Notes: generated by a model not told the origin, from the letters alone. 64,000 nucleotides of DNA from Brevundimonas goettingensis (GCF_017487405.1 NZ_CP062222.1:2093001-2157000); one strand, 5' to 3'; positions 25,812 through 34,907 are shown, numbered from the stretch's first letter. Program-made: numbers and translations.

Positions 25812-26969
25812 CTATTTCGCATCCACCGATTGGGCGATGCGTTCGCCCAAGGCCTCGTCGGCGCCGCCCAGGCTGGAGACCCAGACGTGGATCTCGCGCG
25901 GGCTGGTCGCGCGCTGGAACAGATGCTCCATCGCATGCCTCTGGCCGCCTTCGTTGACGACGATCGAAGCGCGGCCGCCGGCCTGGACCATCTCGCCGTC
26001 ATAGATCGGGAACTGCGATGACGGCCCGACATAGATCATGACGAACGACTGGTCGCCGCGCCGGATCGTATAGACGTTGAAGTCCGGGCCGGGCCGGCTG
26101 GTGGTGATGCGGAAACCCTGCGGCAGGTCGACGCGGAACGGCAGAGCCGCAACGGCGGGCGCGCTGAGCACCGTCATCGGCGGCGGCGGCTCGGCCGGGG
26201 ACGCCATCGCCGCAGGCAGGGGCGCGGGCTGCACGGGCGGGGGCGCGGCGGGCTGGCTGCCCGGCAGCACCGGCGGCGCATAGACCCGACCACCCGCGCC
26301 GGGGGTCATCACGGGAGCCGTCGTCACAGGAGCGGTCGCCGGGGCGGTCACGGCCGGCGTCGGCCGAGGCGTCGTCGCCGGAGCGGTGACGTTCGGCCGG
26401 GTCGGCGGCGGCGTCGTGACGGGCGCCGTACGCGTCGGCGCCGGGGCCGGAGCCGTCGTCCGGGGCGATGTCGGGTTCGGCGCAGTCGGCCGCGCGGGCG
26501 TGGGCTGCGGAGTGGTCGAGCGAGTGGCAGGAGGCGTGGTCGTCGCCGTCGCGGGCGGCGCGGTGCGTGTGGGCGCGGGCACAGGCGCTGTGCGTGCCGG
26601 CACGGCCGCCGGGGTCGTTGTGCGGGGCGCGGCGGCCGGAGCCGTGGTCGTGGGCCGTGCAGGAGCCGTCGCCGCGGGAGCCGCCGGGGTCGTGGCGGGC
26701 GGTGGGACCAGATAGTCAGCCTGCGCCGGAGGGGCGCCGTTCAGGCTGCGGGTCAGGTCGCTGCCCGGACGCGCGGCGGGCGGCGTCTGGGCGGGAGTCT
26801 GGGCGGGGGACGAGGCCGGAGCCCGCACGGGTGCGGCGTTCAGGGCCGAGGTCGCGGTCGACGGCGTGGTCGTGCGCGACGTCGTCTGGGCCAGGGCCGG
26901 AACGGCCGACAGGGCAACGGCGCTGGAGGCCAGCAGCAGGGATACGCGAAGGGTACGGGCGGTTTTCAT
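25812..26969 (-). CDS. Secreted Pro/Thr/Ala-rich protein of unknown function
   Basis: The start at ATG 26969 gives a signal peptide (MKTARTLRVSLLLASSAVAL, then SAVPALAQ). Residues about 30-270 are almost entirely Pro, Thr and Ala in irregular repeats such as APTRTAPPA and TPPPTRPN, so this part must be extended and flexible. The last 110 residues form a folded domain with FRVDLPQGFRITTSRPGPDF and YTIRRGDQSFVMIYVG, which I do not recognise. The protein is probably periplasmic or surface exposed with a stalk and a head. An upstream extension of the frame overlaps the kinase gene and is rejected. Confidence 0.78.
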   Translation of the reverse strand: MKTARTLRVSLLLASSAVALSAVPALAQTTSRTTTPSTATSALNAAPVRAPASSPAQTPAQTPPAARPGSDLTRSLNGAPPAQADYLVPPPATTPAAPAATAPARPTTTAPAAAPRTTTPAAVPARTAPVPAPTRTAPPATATTTPPATRSTTPQPTPARPTAPNPTSPRTTAPAPAPTRTAPVTTPPPTRPNVTAPATTPRPTPAVTAPATAPVTTAPVMTPGAGGRVYAPPVLPGSQPAAPPPVQPAPLPAAMASPAEPPPPMTVLSAPAVAALPFRVDLPQGFRITTSRPGPDFNVYTIRRGDQSFVMIYVGPSSQFPIYDGEMVQAGGRASIVVNEGGQRHAMEHLFQRATSPREIHVWVSSLGGADEALGERIAQSVDAK

Positions 26970-27030
26970 GGGCCGGACCATCGCCTCTCGGCGGACGGAC
27001 GGCAAGACCGGAAAACAGGCCACGAAGGCC

Positions 27031-28728
27031 TCAGGCGGCGGGCAGTTCGACCCAGAAGGTCGCACCCTGGCCGGGCGTCGATTCCACACCGATCACCCCG
27101 CCCTGCAGCTCGATCAGTCGCTTGGCGAGGGCCAGGCCAATGCCGTGCCCCTCGACCGTCGACCGCTCCAGGCCCAGGCGGTTGAACGGCTCGAACAACT
27201 GGGTCTGCTTCTCCGGCGACAGGCCCGGCCCGCGGTCGGTCACCTCGATCCGGATCGCCTGGAACACGCGCGACACGCGGAAGGTCACGACACCGCCGGC
27301 GCCGCCGTATTTCACGGCATTGGTGGCCAGGTTGTCGATCACCTGGCTGAGGCGCTGGGAATCGGCCAGGGCGACCAGGCCCTCGCCCTCGCGGATGACC
27401 TCCAGCCGCATGTTGAGCGCCTCGGGCCTCAGGGCGGTGGCGCGGCGGATGTCCTCGACCAGGCCCGGCGCGTCGGTCGGCCGCAGCTCGACCTTGACAG
27501 CCCCGGACTCGGCGCGGGCCACGTCCAGCAGATCGTGGGCCAGGGCCTCGACCTGACGGGCGGTCTTGACCAGCATTTCGGCCATTTCCCTCTGGGTCTC
27601 GGTGACCGGACCCAGCTGGCTGCTGGACCACAGCTCACCAATGCCGATGATGCCGCCGACCGGGCTCTTGATCTCATGGGCGACGTTGGCCAGCAGGCGC
27701 GATTTGGCTTCGGACGCCAGTTCGGCGCGGCGTTGGCCGGCCCGAGCGCGCGCCGACAGGCCGTCGCGTTCGGTCAGCAGGGCCGCGACCAGCATGAACG
27801 GCACGGAGATGGAGATCAGCGTCAGCTGGGCGGTCAGAATCCGCATCGCCGACGCAGGCTCGGCCCCGGCGGGCTGGCCGTGCAGCAGGGCCGCGAAGGT
27901 CACGATCGCGATGCCCAGAATGGCCGTGGTCAGACCCGCCATCCGCAGCCGGGCGGCGATGATCACCAGGAGCATGTTCAGGAAGAAGGTGACGACCACC
28001 AAGCCGAGGAAATAGCGGGCGTAGGCCACGCCGAACAGAAGGCCCAGCAGGGCCGCCCACTCCAGAATTCTCAGCGGCTGACGCACGATGACCAGCGAGC
28101 GCCGATCGATCGACAGGATCAGGGGCACCACAAGCATCATCGCCAGTGAATGGCCGAACCACCACAGCTGGAAGCTTTGCACCAAAGGCGCGCCCCGCAT
28201 GGCGGAGAAGACGATCGCGCCGGCCGTGGCGCCGATCAGGGGGGCGAGCACGGCGACCAGAAGGACCAGCCGCAGCGTCGATCTGACGGTGTGAGTCGTC
28301 ATATCCGGCGCGAACCGGCGAACCAGGACCACTGCAGCGATCGTTTCGAACAGGTTCACCGCCGTCAGCATCGCCGTATTCAGCGGCGTATGGCCGGACA
28401 GGAACTCGCCGCTGGCGACAGCCACCGCCATCAGGGCGCCGAAGGACAGGTCGAACGCGGCGCCGCGTCCCATGCGCAGCCAGACGGCGACGGCGACGGC
28501 ATTGGCCATCCACATGACCACGATGCCTTCGGACGAGCGGCCGAACTGGATCGAGAAGACAGTCATGAGCAGAACAGCGCAGACCGTGGCCAGCGGCACG
28601 ATGGGCTGGCTGAACAGGCGCGCGGTGTCGGTCGTCGCCGGAGGCGTCGCGGCAGGCGTCGCGGATGTGCGAACAGGGGTCGTAGCGAGACCTCCAGGCG
28701 GGGTTTCCAGCGCGCGGCTGAGCGACAT
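27031..28728 (-). CDS. MASE1-domain sensor histidine kinase
   Basis: The 565-residue protein has about eight N-terminal membrane segments (residues 40-320) with the MASE1-like stretch FGRSSEGIVVMWMANAVAVA. A dimerisation domain follows with LANVAHEIKSPVGGIIGIGE, where His351 is the phosphorylation site. The C-terminal ATPase part has the N box VIDNLATNAVKYGG, the G1 box VTDRGPGLSPEKQTQLFEPF and the G2 box GHGIGLALAKRLIELQGG. No response regulator is encoded nearby, so it is an orphan kinase in this window. A Thr/Pro/Ala-rich tail of about 35 residues precedes the first membrane helix. Confidence 0.9.
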   Translation of the reverse strand: MSLSRALETPPGGLATTPVRTSATPAATPPATTDTARLFSQPIVPLATVCAVLLMTVFSIQFGRSSEGIVVMWMANAVAVAVWLRMGRGAAFDLSFGALMAVAVASGEFLSGHTPLNTAMLTAVNLFETIAAVVLVRRFAPDMTTHTVRSTLRLVLLVAVLAPLIGATAGAIVFSAMRGAPLVQSFQLWWFGHSLAMMLVVPLILSIDRRSLVIVRQPLRILEWAALLGLLFGVAYARYFLGLVVVTFFLNMLLVIIAARLRMAGLTTAILGIAIVTFAALLHGQPAGAEPASAMRILTAQLTLISISVPFMLVAALLTERDGLSARARAGQRRAELASEAKSRLLANVAHEIKSPVGGIIGIGELWSSSQLGPVTETQREMAEMLVKTARQVEALAHDLLDVARAESGAVKVELRPTDAPGLVEDIRRATALRPEALNMRLEVIREGEGLVALADSQRLSQVIDNLATNAVKYGGAGGVVTFRVSRVFQAIRIEVTDRGPGLSPEKQTQLFEPFNRLGLERSTVEGHGIGLALAKRLIELQGGVIGVESTPGQGATFWVELPAA

Positions 28729-28828
28729 AGGCGAAGACTCGACGGTACGGACGATACGCGACCTAAGCCCTTGCTCCCTAATATCCCGTGAAGTTAACGC
28801 GGCGGCACGGCCCCGTCAGCGGGAACTG

Positions 28829-29485
28829 TCAGGCGCCGGACAGCTCCGAATTGAACGCGACGACCGCGGCCGCCGGACCCTGCGGATGGTTCCAGACCCC
28901 CGCGCTGACCGCGACGAAGTCTGCTCCCGCATCGGCGACCGCCCGGGCCGTCTCGACCGTGATGCCGCCGATGGCGACGCAGGGGATTTCCACCGTCTCC
29001 TGCCAGATGGTCAGGACGTCCAGCTCGGGCCTGTGAGTGGTTTCCTTGGTGTCCGTCGGGAAGAAGGCGCCGAAGGCGACATAGTCAGCGCCGGCCTCCG
29101 CAGCTTCCATGGCGAGGTCCCGGCTGTCGTGACAAGTGGCGCCGATCATGGCGTTGGGCCCCATCAGACGCCGCGCCGAGACGACCGAGGCGTCCTCTTG
29201 GCCTACATGAACACCGTCGCAGTGAAGCGCTGCGGCCAGGTCCGGCCGATCGTTCAGGATCAGGGCGACGTCATGCTTCCTCGCGATCGGCCCCAGCCGT
29301 TCGACGGCGGCGCGGATCTGGTCCTCGCTCGCAGGCTTCAGCCGGATCTGCAGCGCCGCGACGTCACCCGCGCCGAGCGCGGCCTCCAGATCGGCAGCGA
29401 AGGCCTCAAGATCGGGAATGGCGGACGGGGTGATCAGATAAAGGCGGGTCGCCGGACGGGCGGGGATTTGGGAAGCACGAGCCAT
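28829..29485 (-). CDS. thiE: Thiamine phosphate synthase family protein
   Basis: The frame starts at a possible upstream codon, but ATG 29485 ([20 protein letters not shown]) fits the family better. The 218-residue TIM-barrel protein has [48 protein letters not shown] and the phosphate-binding [14 protein letters not shown] segment. ThiE couples HMP-pyrophosphate with thiazole phosphate to make thiamine phosphate. The [20 protein letters not shown] segment and the [14 protein letters not shown] loop also fit. It is not clustered with other thi genes here, so a TenI-like variant cannot be fully excluded. Confidence 0.85.
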   Translation of the reverse strand: MARASQIPARPATRLYLITPSAIPDLEAFAADLEAALGAGDVAALQIRLKPASEDQIRAAVERLGPIARKHDVALILNDRPDLAAALHCDGVHVGQEDASVVSARRLMGPNAMIGATCHDSRDLAMEAAEAGADYVAFGAFFPTDTKETTHRPELDVLTIWQETVEIPCVAIGGITVETARAVADAGADFVAVSAGVWNHPQGPAAAVVAFNSELSGA

Positions 29486-29613
29486 GGCCCCGCCCTGCCC
29501 CCTGCGGTCCATCGCGTCAATGGTCACACATTGCGAACGCGCATGCGAACCAGTTGCAACCGCATTCAGATGTGTTACAGAGAACCATTATCAGTTCGAC
29601 TTGGGTCCGCCTC

Positions 29614-29799
29614 TTGTACGTCTGCAACTGTAACGGCCTGCGCAAGCGTGACGTCGCCCTCGCCATTGAGGCCGGCGCGGCCCGCCCCCGTGAAATCTTC
29701 GCCCGCAACCAGTGCCAGGCCCAGTGCGCCAAATGCGTCTGCGAGATGCGCCAGATGATCGATGATAGCCGAGAAGCATTCGCACTCGCAGCCGAGTAG
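29614..29799 (+). CDS. bfd: Bacterioferritin-associated ferredoxin (Bfd-like, TTG start)
   Basis: The conserved part begins YVCNCNGLRKRDVALAIEAG, and the four cysteines of the [2Fe-2S] cluster are in CNC and CQAQCAKC. Bfd proteins usually start one residue before YVC, so the TTG at 29614 is the likely start, giving 61 residues as in relatives (about 64). The longer frame from ATG 29554 would add 20 unrelated residues. Bfd takes electrons to bacterioferritin to release stored iron, and the bfr gene follows. The region between 29486 and 29613 should contain its promoter and probably an iron-responsive operator. Confidence 0.85.
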   Translation: MYVCNCNGLRKRDVALAIEAGAARPREIFARNQCQAQCAKCVCEMRQMIDDSREAFALAAE

Positions 29800-29955
29800 T
29801 CGCGGGCAAAAATCACTCGCAATATCAATGTGCGTGATAAGAACTCTCAAATAAACAATCGCCGATTTCCTGTGCTAAACGCCGTTTGAACAGACGGCGG
29901 ATGAGTCTGGACGCGCCCCGGCGTCCCGTCCGCGAGACGAGCAAGGACCATGGCC

Positions 29956-30456
29956 ATGAAGGGCGATCCCGCGATCATCCGCACTCTCAATGCGGTGCTG
30001 ACCAATGAACTGACGGCGGTGAACCAGTACTTCCTGCATGCCCGCATGTTCGAGAGCTGGGGCCTGGCCCACCTCGGCAACGTGATCTACGAGGAATCGA
30101 TCGGCGAGATGAAGCACGCCGACATGCTGATCAAACGGATCCTCTTCCTCGACGGCCTGCCCAATCTGCAGGACCTGCACAAGCTGAAGGTCGGCGAGCA
30201 CCCGATCGAATGCCTGGGCGCCGACCTGCAACTCGAACTGGACAGCCGCGTCACCACCTCGGCCGCCGTCACCCAGTGCGAGGAAGCCCGCGACTACGTC
30301 AGCCGCGACCTGCTGATGAAGATCCTGGCCGACACCGAGGAGCACATCGACTTCCTCGAAAACCAGCACAAGCTGATCGAACTGATGGGCGCCCAGAACT
30401 ATCTGCAGTCGGCGATGAAGGAGATCATCACCGACGGCGCCGCGACCGGCAACTAA
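29956..30456 (+). CDS. bfr: Bacterioferritin
   Basis: ATG 29950 and ATG 29956 are both in frame. I chose 29956 because the AAGGA sequence at 29943-29947 is 8 bases from it and only 2 bases from the first. The 166-residue protein shows the ferroxidase pattern: Glu in LTNELTAVNQYFLHARMF, EESIGEMKHAD, and EEHIDFLENQ. The methionine in EMKHAD is the haem-ligating residue of true bacterioferritins. It should form 24-subunit cages that oxidise and store iron. The Bfd gene just upstream is its physiological partner. A strong hairpin terminator follows. Confidence 0.95.
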   Translation: MKGDPAIIRTLNAVLTNELTAVNQYFLHARMFESWGLAHLGNVIYEESIGEMKHADMLIKRILFLDGLPNLQDLHKLKVGEHPIECLGADLQLELDSRVTTSAAVTQCEEARDYVSRDLLMKILADTEEHIDFLENQHKLIELMGAQNYLQSAMKEIITDGAATGN

Positions 30457-30481
30457 AGCTCACTGAATTCTGCGCCTTCTG

Positions 30482-30513
30482 AACGGCCCCGTCGCGAAAG
30501 CGGCGGGGCCGTT
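30482..30513 (+). terminator. Terminator after bfr
   Basis: Perfect arms AACGGCCCCG and CGGGGCCGTT, extended by four more pairs, close a gaaa tetraloop, and the stem ends in TTT. It lies 26 bases after the bfr stop. Confidence 0.8.
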
Positions 30514-30571
30514 TGCGGAACCGCAACGGCTCGTGTCCATTGACCCCTCAGGGATTGCGGGAGTGTGGGCC

Positions 30572-31129
30572 ATGAGCGCCATCGACGAACTCATTGACGA
30601 TGTGCAGGACCAGGCGACGGACCTGCTCAACTCCCAGGGCCGTTCGGGCGCCCATGTCGCGACCGGCATCGTCCTGACCGTCGGCTTCGCCCTTCTGGCG
30701 ACGGCCCTCGCCTCCAATACGCTGAAGCCCAAACGCACCGAACGCCATCTGCTCGACCGGGCCGCCCCGGTCATGGAGAAGCCGCGCGGCGCCTTCAGCC
30801 TGATCCTGCCGGCGGTTTTCTCGGCGACGACCCTGTCGGCCGTGCGGGTCTGGAACGCCCCGGCCAGCCGCGAGCGTTCGCTGGCCATGGGCCTGTGGTT
30901 CGCGGCCCAGACGATCAACGCCGTCTGGCTGGGCCTGCGCCCGGCCTCGATGCGCAGCCAGATCGCCGCCGCCATGTCGTCGGCCGGCCTAGCCGCCGCC
31001 TTCGCCTTCGAGGCCCGAAAGCTGGACGAGGGCGCGGGCAAGATCGCCGCGCCCATCGGCAGCGGCACCCGCATCGCCAACTTCATCCAGCGCAAGACGG
31101 ATCACGTCTCGGGCCGCACGCTTCACTAG
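30572..31129 (+). CDS. Small multi-span membrane protein, TspO-like in part
   Basis: The ATG at 30572 is preferred over an upstream GTG at 30533. The 185-residue protein has an acidic N-terminus (MSAIDELIDDVQDQATDLLN), then about four hydrophobic helices. The segment RVWNAPASRERSLAMGLWFA, then AAQTINAVWLGLRP recalls the tryptophan-rich end of TspO/MBR proteins, but the other TspO motifs are missing or altered. I therefore keep the function open. It stands alone between bfr and efp. Confidence 0.7.
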   Translation: MSAIDELIDDVQDQATDLLNSQGRSGAHVATGIVLTVGFALLATALASNTLKPKRTERHLLDRAAPVMEKPRGAFSLILPAVFSATTLSAVRVWNAPASRERSLAMGLWFAAQTINAVWLGLRPASMRSQIAAAMSSAGLAAAFAFEARKLDEGAGKIAAPIGSGTRIANFIQRKTDHVSGRTLH

Positions 31130-31229
31130 ATCAGCCCCGGGTTGCCCTTTGGGGCGGCTTCCTCTAGGGATCGCGCCCTCTTTCGCGCGCCTGTCACGGG
31201 ACCGGCTGCGCCCTTAGACAGTGAATCCC

Positions 31230-31799
31230 ATGGCGAAGATCAACGGCAACACCATCAAGCCCGGCATGGTGCTCCAGCACAACGGCGGCCTGTGGGTCGT
31301 CACCAAGGCCAGCCACGTCAAGCCCGGCAAGGGCGGCGCCTTCGCCAACGTCGAGGCCAAGAACCTTGAGACCGGCAACAAGCTGAACGAACGCTTCCGT
31401 TCGGAAGACAAGGTCGAGCGCGTCACGCTCGAGCAGAAGGACTTCTCCTATCTGTACGAACAGGGCGACGCCCTGGTCTTCATGGACGACGCGACCTACG
31501 AGCAGATCGAACTGCAGAAGGACTGGGTCGGCGAGGATTCCATCCCCTACCTGCAGGACGGCATGAAGGTCGTCATCGAGATGCACGAAGGCCGTCCTAT
31601 CGGCCTGGAGCTGCCGGAACAGGTCACCCTGACCGTCGCCGAGACCGAGCCGACCGTGAAGGGCCAGACGGCCTCGTCGTCCTACAAGCCCGCAATCGCC
31701 GACAACGGCGTGCGCATCATGATCCCGCCCTATATGTCGGCTGGCGAACGCATCGTCGTCGACACCTCGACCGGCGAATACGTCCGCCGCGCGGACTGA
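31230..31799 (+). CDS. efp: Translation elongation factor P
   Basis: The start at ATG 31230 gives a 189-residue protein [20 protein letters not shown] with the KOW-like N-terminal domain, [20 protein letters not shown] with Lys34 at the tip that is modified in many bacteria, and the OB-fold C-terminal ends such as GIRIM-like [23 protein letters not shown] relieves ribosome stalling at proline runs, and the proline-rich proteins in this window (for example at 25812 and 47545) would depend on it. A GTG at 31221 is also in frame. Confidence 0.95.
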   Translation: MAKINGNTIKPGMVLQHNGGLWVVTKASHVKPGKGGAFANVEAKNLETGNKLNERFRSEDKVERVTLEQKDFSYLYEQGDALVFMDDATYEQIELQKDWVGEDSIPYLQDGMKVVIEMHEGRPIGLELPEQVTLTVAETEPTVKGQTASSSYKPAIADNGVRIMIPPYMSAGERIVVDTSTGEYVRRAD

Positions 31800-31805
31800 T
31801 CCTTG

Positions 31806-31883
31806 GGTGAGCGAGCGGTGGCAGTGAGCAAGAAGTGAGCAGCAGCTCACAGCCTTGCCTCTCCCGCTCACTTCTCGCTCACC
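31806..31883. repeat. Cluster of GTGAGC/GCTCAC inverted hexamers between efp and suhB
   Basis: Three copies of GTGAGC (31807-31812, 31824-31829, 31835-31840) are followed by three inverted copies GCTCAC (31845-31850, 31866-31871, 31877-31882). Longer arms are ggtgagcga/tcgctcacc (31806-31814 and 31875-31883) and gaagtgagc/gctcacttc (31832-31840 and 31866-31874). Several mutually exclusive stems are possible, including a tight GTGAGC-agca-GCTCAC hairpin. Confidence 0.75.
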
Positions 31884-31983
31884 AGCACTTGTTACCGACG
31901 CTCCCTGCGACGTCGCTTTTGAACTTCTCCGTCTGTCCGGGCATCCCGCCTTTTCAGGACTTTCGGACCAGGAGATTCCGACC

Positions 31984-32790
31984 ATGGCCCTCGCCTCCGC
32001 CCTCGTTTCCGTCATGCTCGACGCGGTCCGCAAAACCGCTCGCCCGATGCTTCGCGACTTCGGCGAGGTCGCGCACCTGCAGGTCTCGCGCAAAGGCCCC
32101 GGCGACTTCGTCACCCAGGCCGACATCAAGGCCGAGGACACCCTCTTCGAACTGCTGATGAAGGCCCGCCCGGGCTACAGTTTCCTCGGTGAAGAGCGCG
32201 GCCTGATCGAAGGCACCGACAAGTCGCACCGCTGGATCGTCGACCCGATCGACGGCACGACCAACTTCATGCACGCCATGCCCCACTTCGCGATCACCGT
32301 GGGGCTGGAGCGTTTCGCGCCCGACGGCTCGTCCGAGATCGTCGCAGGCGTGACCTACAACCCGGTCATGAACGAGCTGTTCTGGGCAGAGAAGGGCAAG
32401 GGCTGCTATCTGAACGACCAGCGCGTCCGCGTCGCCGGCCGTCGCGATCTGTCGGAAAGCCTGATCTCGACCGGCCTGCCCTTCATCGGCAAGTCGGGCC
32501 ACGCCCAGTCGATCAAGGACATCCACGCCGTCGGCCAGCGCACCGCCGGCATCCGCCGCTTGGGCTCCGCCGCGCTGGACTTCGCCTGGGTCGCCTGCGG
32601 CCGCTACGACGCCTTCTTCGAGCGCAACCTCAAGCCCTGGGACGTGGCGGCGGGCATCCTCTTCGTCACCGAGGCCGGCGGTCTGGTCACCACCATCGAG
32701 CAGGACGGCGATCCCAAGACCGGTTCGACCGTGCTCGCCGCCAACACCGAACTGCATCCGCAGCTGCGCAAGGTGCTGCAGGCCGCCTGA
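31984..32790 (+). CDS. suhB: Inositol monophosphatase family protein (SuhB-like)
   Basis: ATG 31984 follows a GGAGA-type ribosome site and gives 268 residues. The metal-binding motifs are all present: SFLGEERGLIEG, WIVDPIDGTTNFMHAMPHFA and the C-terminal RNLKPWDVAAGILFVTEAGG. These define the IMPase/SuhB family, which hydrolyses inositol phosphate or related sugar phosphates with Mg2+. In proteobacteria SuhB also works in rRNA antitermination, so the exact role stays open. A perfect 10-base hairpin follows the gene. Confidence 0.92.
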   Translation: MALASALVSVMLDAVRKTARPMLRDFGEVAHLQVSRKGPGDFVTQADIKAEDTLFELLMKARPGYSFLGEERGLIEGTDKSHRWIVDPIDGTTNFMHAMPHFAITVGLERFAPDGSSEIVAGVTYNPVMNELFWAEKGKGCYLNDQRVRVAGRRDLSESLISTGLPFIGKSGHAQSIKDIHAVGQRTAGIRRLGSAALDFAWVACGRYDAFFERNLKPWDVAAGILFVTEAGGLVTTIEQDGDPKTGSTVLAANTELHPQLRKVLQAA

Positions 32791-32797
32791 TTTCGGA

Positions 32798-32821
32798 GCG
32801 ACAGGTTCACCAACCTGTCGC
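32798..32821 (+). terminator. Hairpin terminator after suhB
   Basis: The arms GCGACAGGTT and AACCTGTCGC pair perfectly around a cacc loop, 7 bases after the suhB stop. The following bases are C rich, not T rich. Confidence 0.55.
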
Positions 32822-32843
32822 GCCCCTGCCCTACTCATGGGCC

Positions 32844-33887
32844 ATGATCCGCGCCATCTTGACCGCCGCACTTCTCCTGCTGACGGGAGCGCCTGCTCTG
32901 GCCCAGAACCATCCACTGGTCATCGCCCACCGCGGCGCCTCGGGGCTTCGGCCTGAGCACACCCGCGCGGCCTATGAATTGGCCATCGAACAGGGCGCCG
33001 ACTTCATCGAGCCCGACCTGGTCATGTCCAGAGACGGCGCCTTCGTCGTCCGGCACGAGAACGAGATCGGCGGCACGACCGATGTCGCGGCCCACCCCGA
33101 GTTCGCCGACCGCAGGACGACCAGGGTCATCGACGGCGTTTCGACCACCGGCTGGTTCACCGAGGACTTCACCCTGGCCGAGCTGCGGACGCTGAAGGCC
33201 CGCGAGCGGCTGCCCGCCTTCCGCTCCGCCAACACCGCCTTCGACGGCCAGGACGGCATCCTGACCTTCGATGAGGTTGTGGCCATCGCTCGCGCCGGCT
33301 GGGCCCGCACCGGCCGGACCATTTCGGTGGCGCCGGAGCTGAAGCATCCATCGTATTTCGCGGGCATCGGCCAGCCGATGGAGGACGCTTTCTTCGCCAC
33401 GCTGGAGCGGCTGGATCTGACCGGCGCCGAAGCTCCCATCCTGATCCAGTGCTTCGAGGTCGGGCCGCTGGAGCGGCTGTCCGCCCGTATCCGTTCGCCC
33501 CTGCTACAGCTCATGAGCAGCGCCGGCGGCCCTATCGACCGTCCGGACCTGACCTATGCCGTCATGGCTACGCCGGACCGACTTAAGGCCGTTCGCGCCT
33601 ATGCCGGGGCCATCGGGGTCGAGACGGCGATGATCGTGCCACGCGGCGCGGACGGCGTCTCCCTGCCCGCCACTTCCCTGATCCCCGACGCCCATGCGGC
33701 GGGACTGAAAGTCGTGTCCTGGACCTTCCGCGCCGAAAACGCCTTCCTGCCGACCGAGCTGCGTCGGGGCGACGGCATCGCCGATCACGGCGACCTGTCG
33801 GGGCAGCTGCGTCAGTTCCGCGATCTGGGCGTTGACGCCGTCTTCTCGGACTTCCCCGGGATCGCGGTGGACGCCTTCAGGCCCTAA
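32844..33887 (+). CDS. glpQ: Periplasmic glycerophosphodiester phosphodiesterase
   Basis: The 347-residue protein has a signal peptide (MIRAILTAALLLLTGAPALA) and the GDPD motif HRGASGLRPEHTRAAYELAI with IEPDLVMSRDGAFVVRHENE, which carries the catalytic histidines and metal-binding Glu and Asp. A GlpQ-type long insert and the C-terminal VVSWTFRAENAFLP also fit. It hydrolyses glycerophosphodiesters to glycerol 3-phosphate and alcohols outside the cytoplasm. Its stop overlaps the convergent threonine aldolase stop by 4 bases. Confidence 0.9.
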   Translation: MIRAILTAALLLLTGAPALAQNHPLVIAHRGASGLRPEHTRAAYELAIEQGADFIEPDLVMSRDGAFVVRHENEIGGTTDVAAHPEFADRRTTRVIDGVSTTGWFTEDFTLAELRTLKARERLPAFRSANTAFDGQDGILTFDEVVAIARAGWARTGRTISVAPELKHPSYFAGIGQPMEDAFFATLERLDLTGAEAPILIQCFEVGPLERLSARIRSPLLQLMSSAGGPIDRPDLTYAVMATPDRLKAVRAYAGAIGVETAMIVPRGADGVSLPATSLIPDAHAAGLKVVSWTFRAENAFLPTELRRGDGIADHGDLSGQLRQFRDLGVDAVFSDFPGIAVDAFRP

Positions 33888-34900
33888 CCGAGCGTCGAGA
33901 TCGCCTCGACCACCTCGTCGACCACCTCGACCTGCGTCTGCCACGAGCAGACGAACCGCACCGAGCCGTCGTCGAAGCGGTAGCAGGCCCAGCCGAGGGC
34001 GTTTAGGCGGGCGTGGGCCTCCTCCGGCATGCGCACGAACACCGCATTGGCCTCGACCGGGTGGGCCAGGATGAAGGGCGAGCGGGCCTCGATGCCGTCG
34101 GCGAGGCGCTCGGCCATCAGATTGGCGTGGGCGGCGCCGTCCTCCCAAGCGTTCGACTCCAGCAGGCCGAGGAAGGGCGCGGCCAGGAAGCGGCCCTTGG
34201 ACGCCGTCTGCCCGGCCTGCTTCAGCCGGTTGTCGAGACGCCGCGCCAGCGACTTGTCGAACAGGACGATGGCCTCTGTTCCGTTGGCGCCCGCCTTGGC
34301 CCCGCCGAAGACGAGGATGTCGACGCCGAGGCGCGGAATCTGGGTCAGGTCGAAGCCCGCCGCCGCCGCATTGGCCAGTCGCGCGCCGTCCAGATGCACG
34401 CCATAGCCCATCGCCTTCACCGGCTCGATCAGATGCCGCAGCTCTTCCTCGGTATAGACCGTGCCGTATTCCGTGGACTGGGTCAGGGACAGGGCGGCGG
34501 CGGGTTGGCGATGGCCGACCACCGGCTCCGACAGGGCGGCCTCGAGCGCGCCTTGGTCGATCTTGCCTGACAGGCCCGGCAGGCCGATCAGGCCGACGCC
34601 CTGGCCGAAAAATCCGGGAGCGCCGGTCTCGTCGGTACAGACGTGGGCCGCTTGGTGGGCCAGCACCGCCTCGAACGGGAAGGCCAGCATCGACAGGGCG
34701 ATGGCGTTGGCCGCCGTGCCCGAAAAGACGAAGCGGATCTCGGCGTCGGCATCCAGCCTCTGGCGAATCTGGTCGGCGGCACGCGCCGTCGTTTCGTCGG
34801 TGCCATAGGCGCGGGCGAAGCCGCTGTTGGCCGCGATCACGGCCTGAAGCGCCGCCGGGGCCATGCCGGCGGTGTTGTCGGATCCGAAGTCGTAACGCAT
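33884..34900 (-). CDS. ltaE: Low-specificity L-threonine aldolase family protein
   Basis: The chosen ATG 34900 (MRYDFGSDNTAGMAPAALQA) gives 338 residues, and the longer frame upstream runs over the channel gene. PLP-enzyme motifs include FVFSGTAANAIALSML, the Asp in VHLDGARLANAAAAG and FGGAKAGANGTEAIVLF, whose lysine corresponds to the GGTKNG-type Schiff-base lysine of one threonine aldolase subgroup. It should cleave L-threonine or allo-threonine to glycine and acetaldehyde. It is separated by only 7 bases from the MscS gene upstream on the same strand, so they may be co-transcribed. Confidence 0.88.
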   Translation of the reverse strand: MRYDFGSDNTAGMAPAALQAVIAANSGFARAYGTDETTARAADQIRQRLDADAEIRFVFSGTAANAIALSMLAFPFEAVLAHQAAHVCTDETGAPGFFGQGVGLIGLPGLSGKIDQGALEAALSEPVVGHRQPAAALSLTQSTEYGTVYTEEELRHLIEPVKAMGYGVHLDGARLANAAAAGFDLTQIPRLGVDILVFGGAKAGANGTEAIVLFDKSLARRLDNRLKQAGQTASKGRFLAAPFLGLLESNAWEDGAAHANLMAERLADGIEARSPFILAHPVEANAVFVRMPEEAHARLNALGWACYRFDDGSVRFVCSWQTQVEVVDEVVEAISTLG

Positions 34901-34907
34901 GCCCGCC

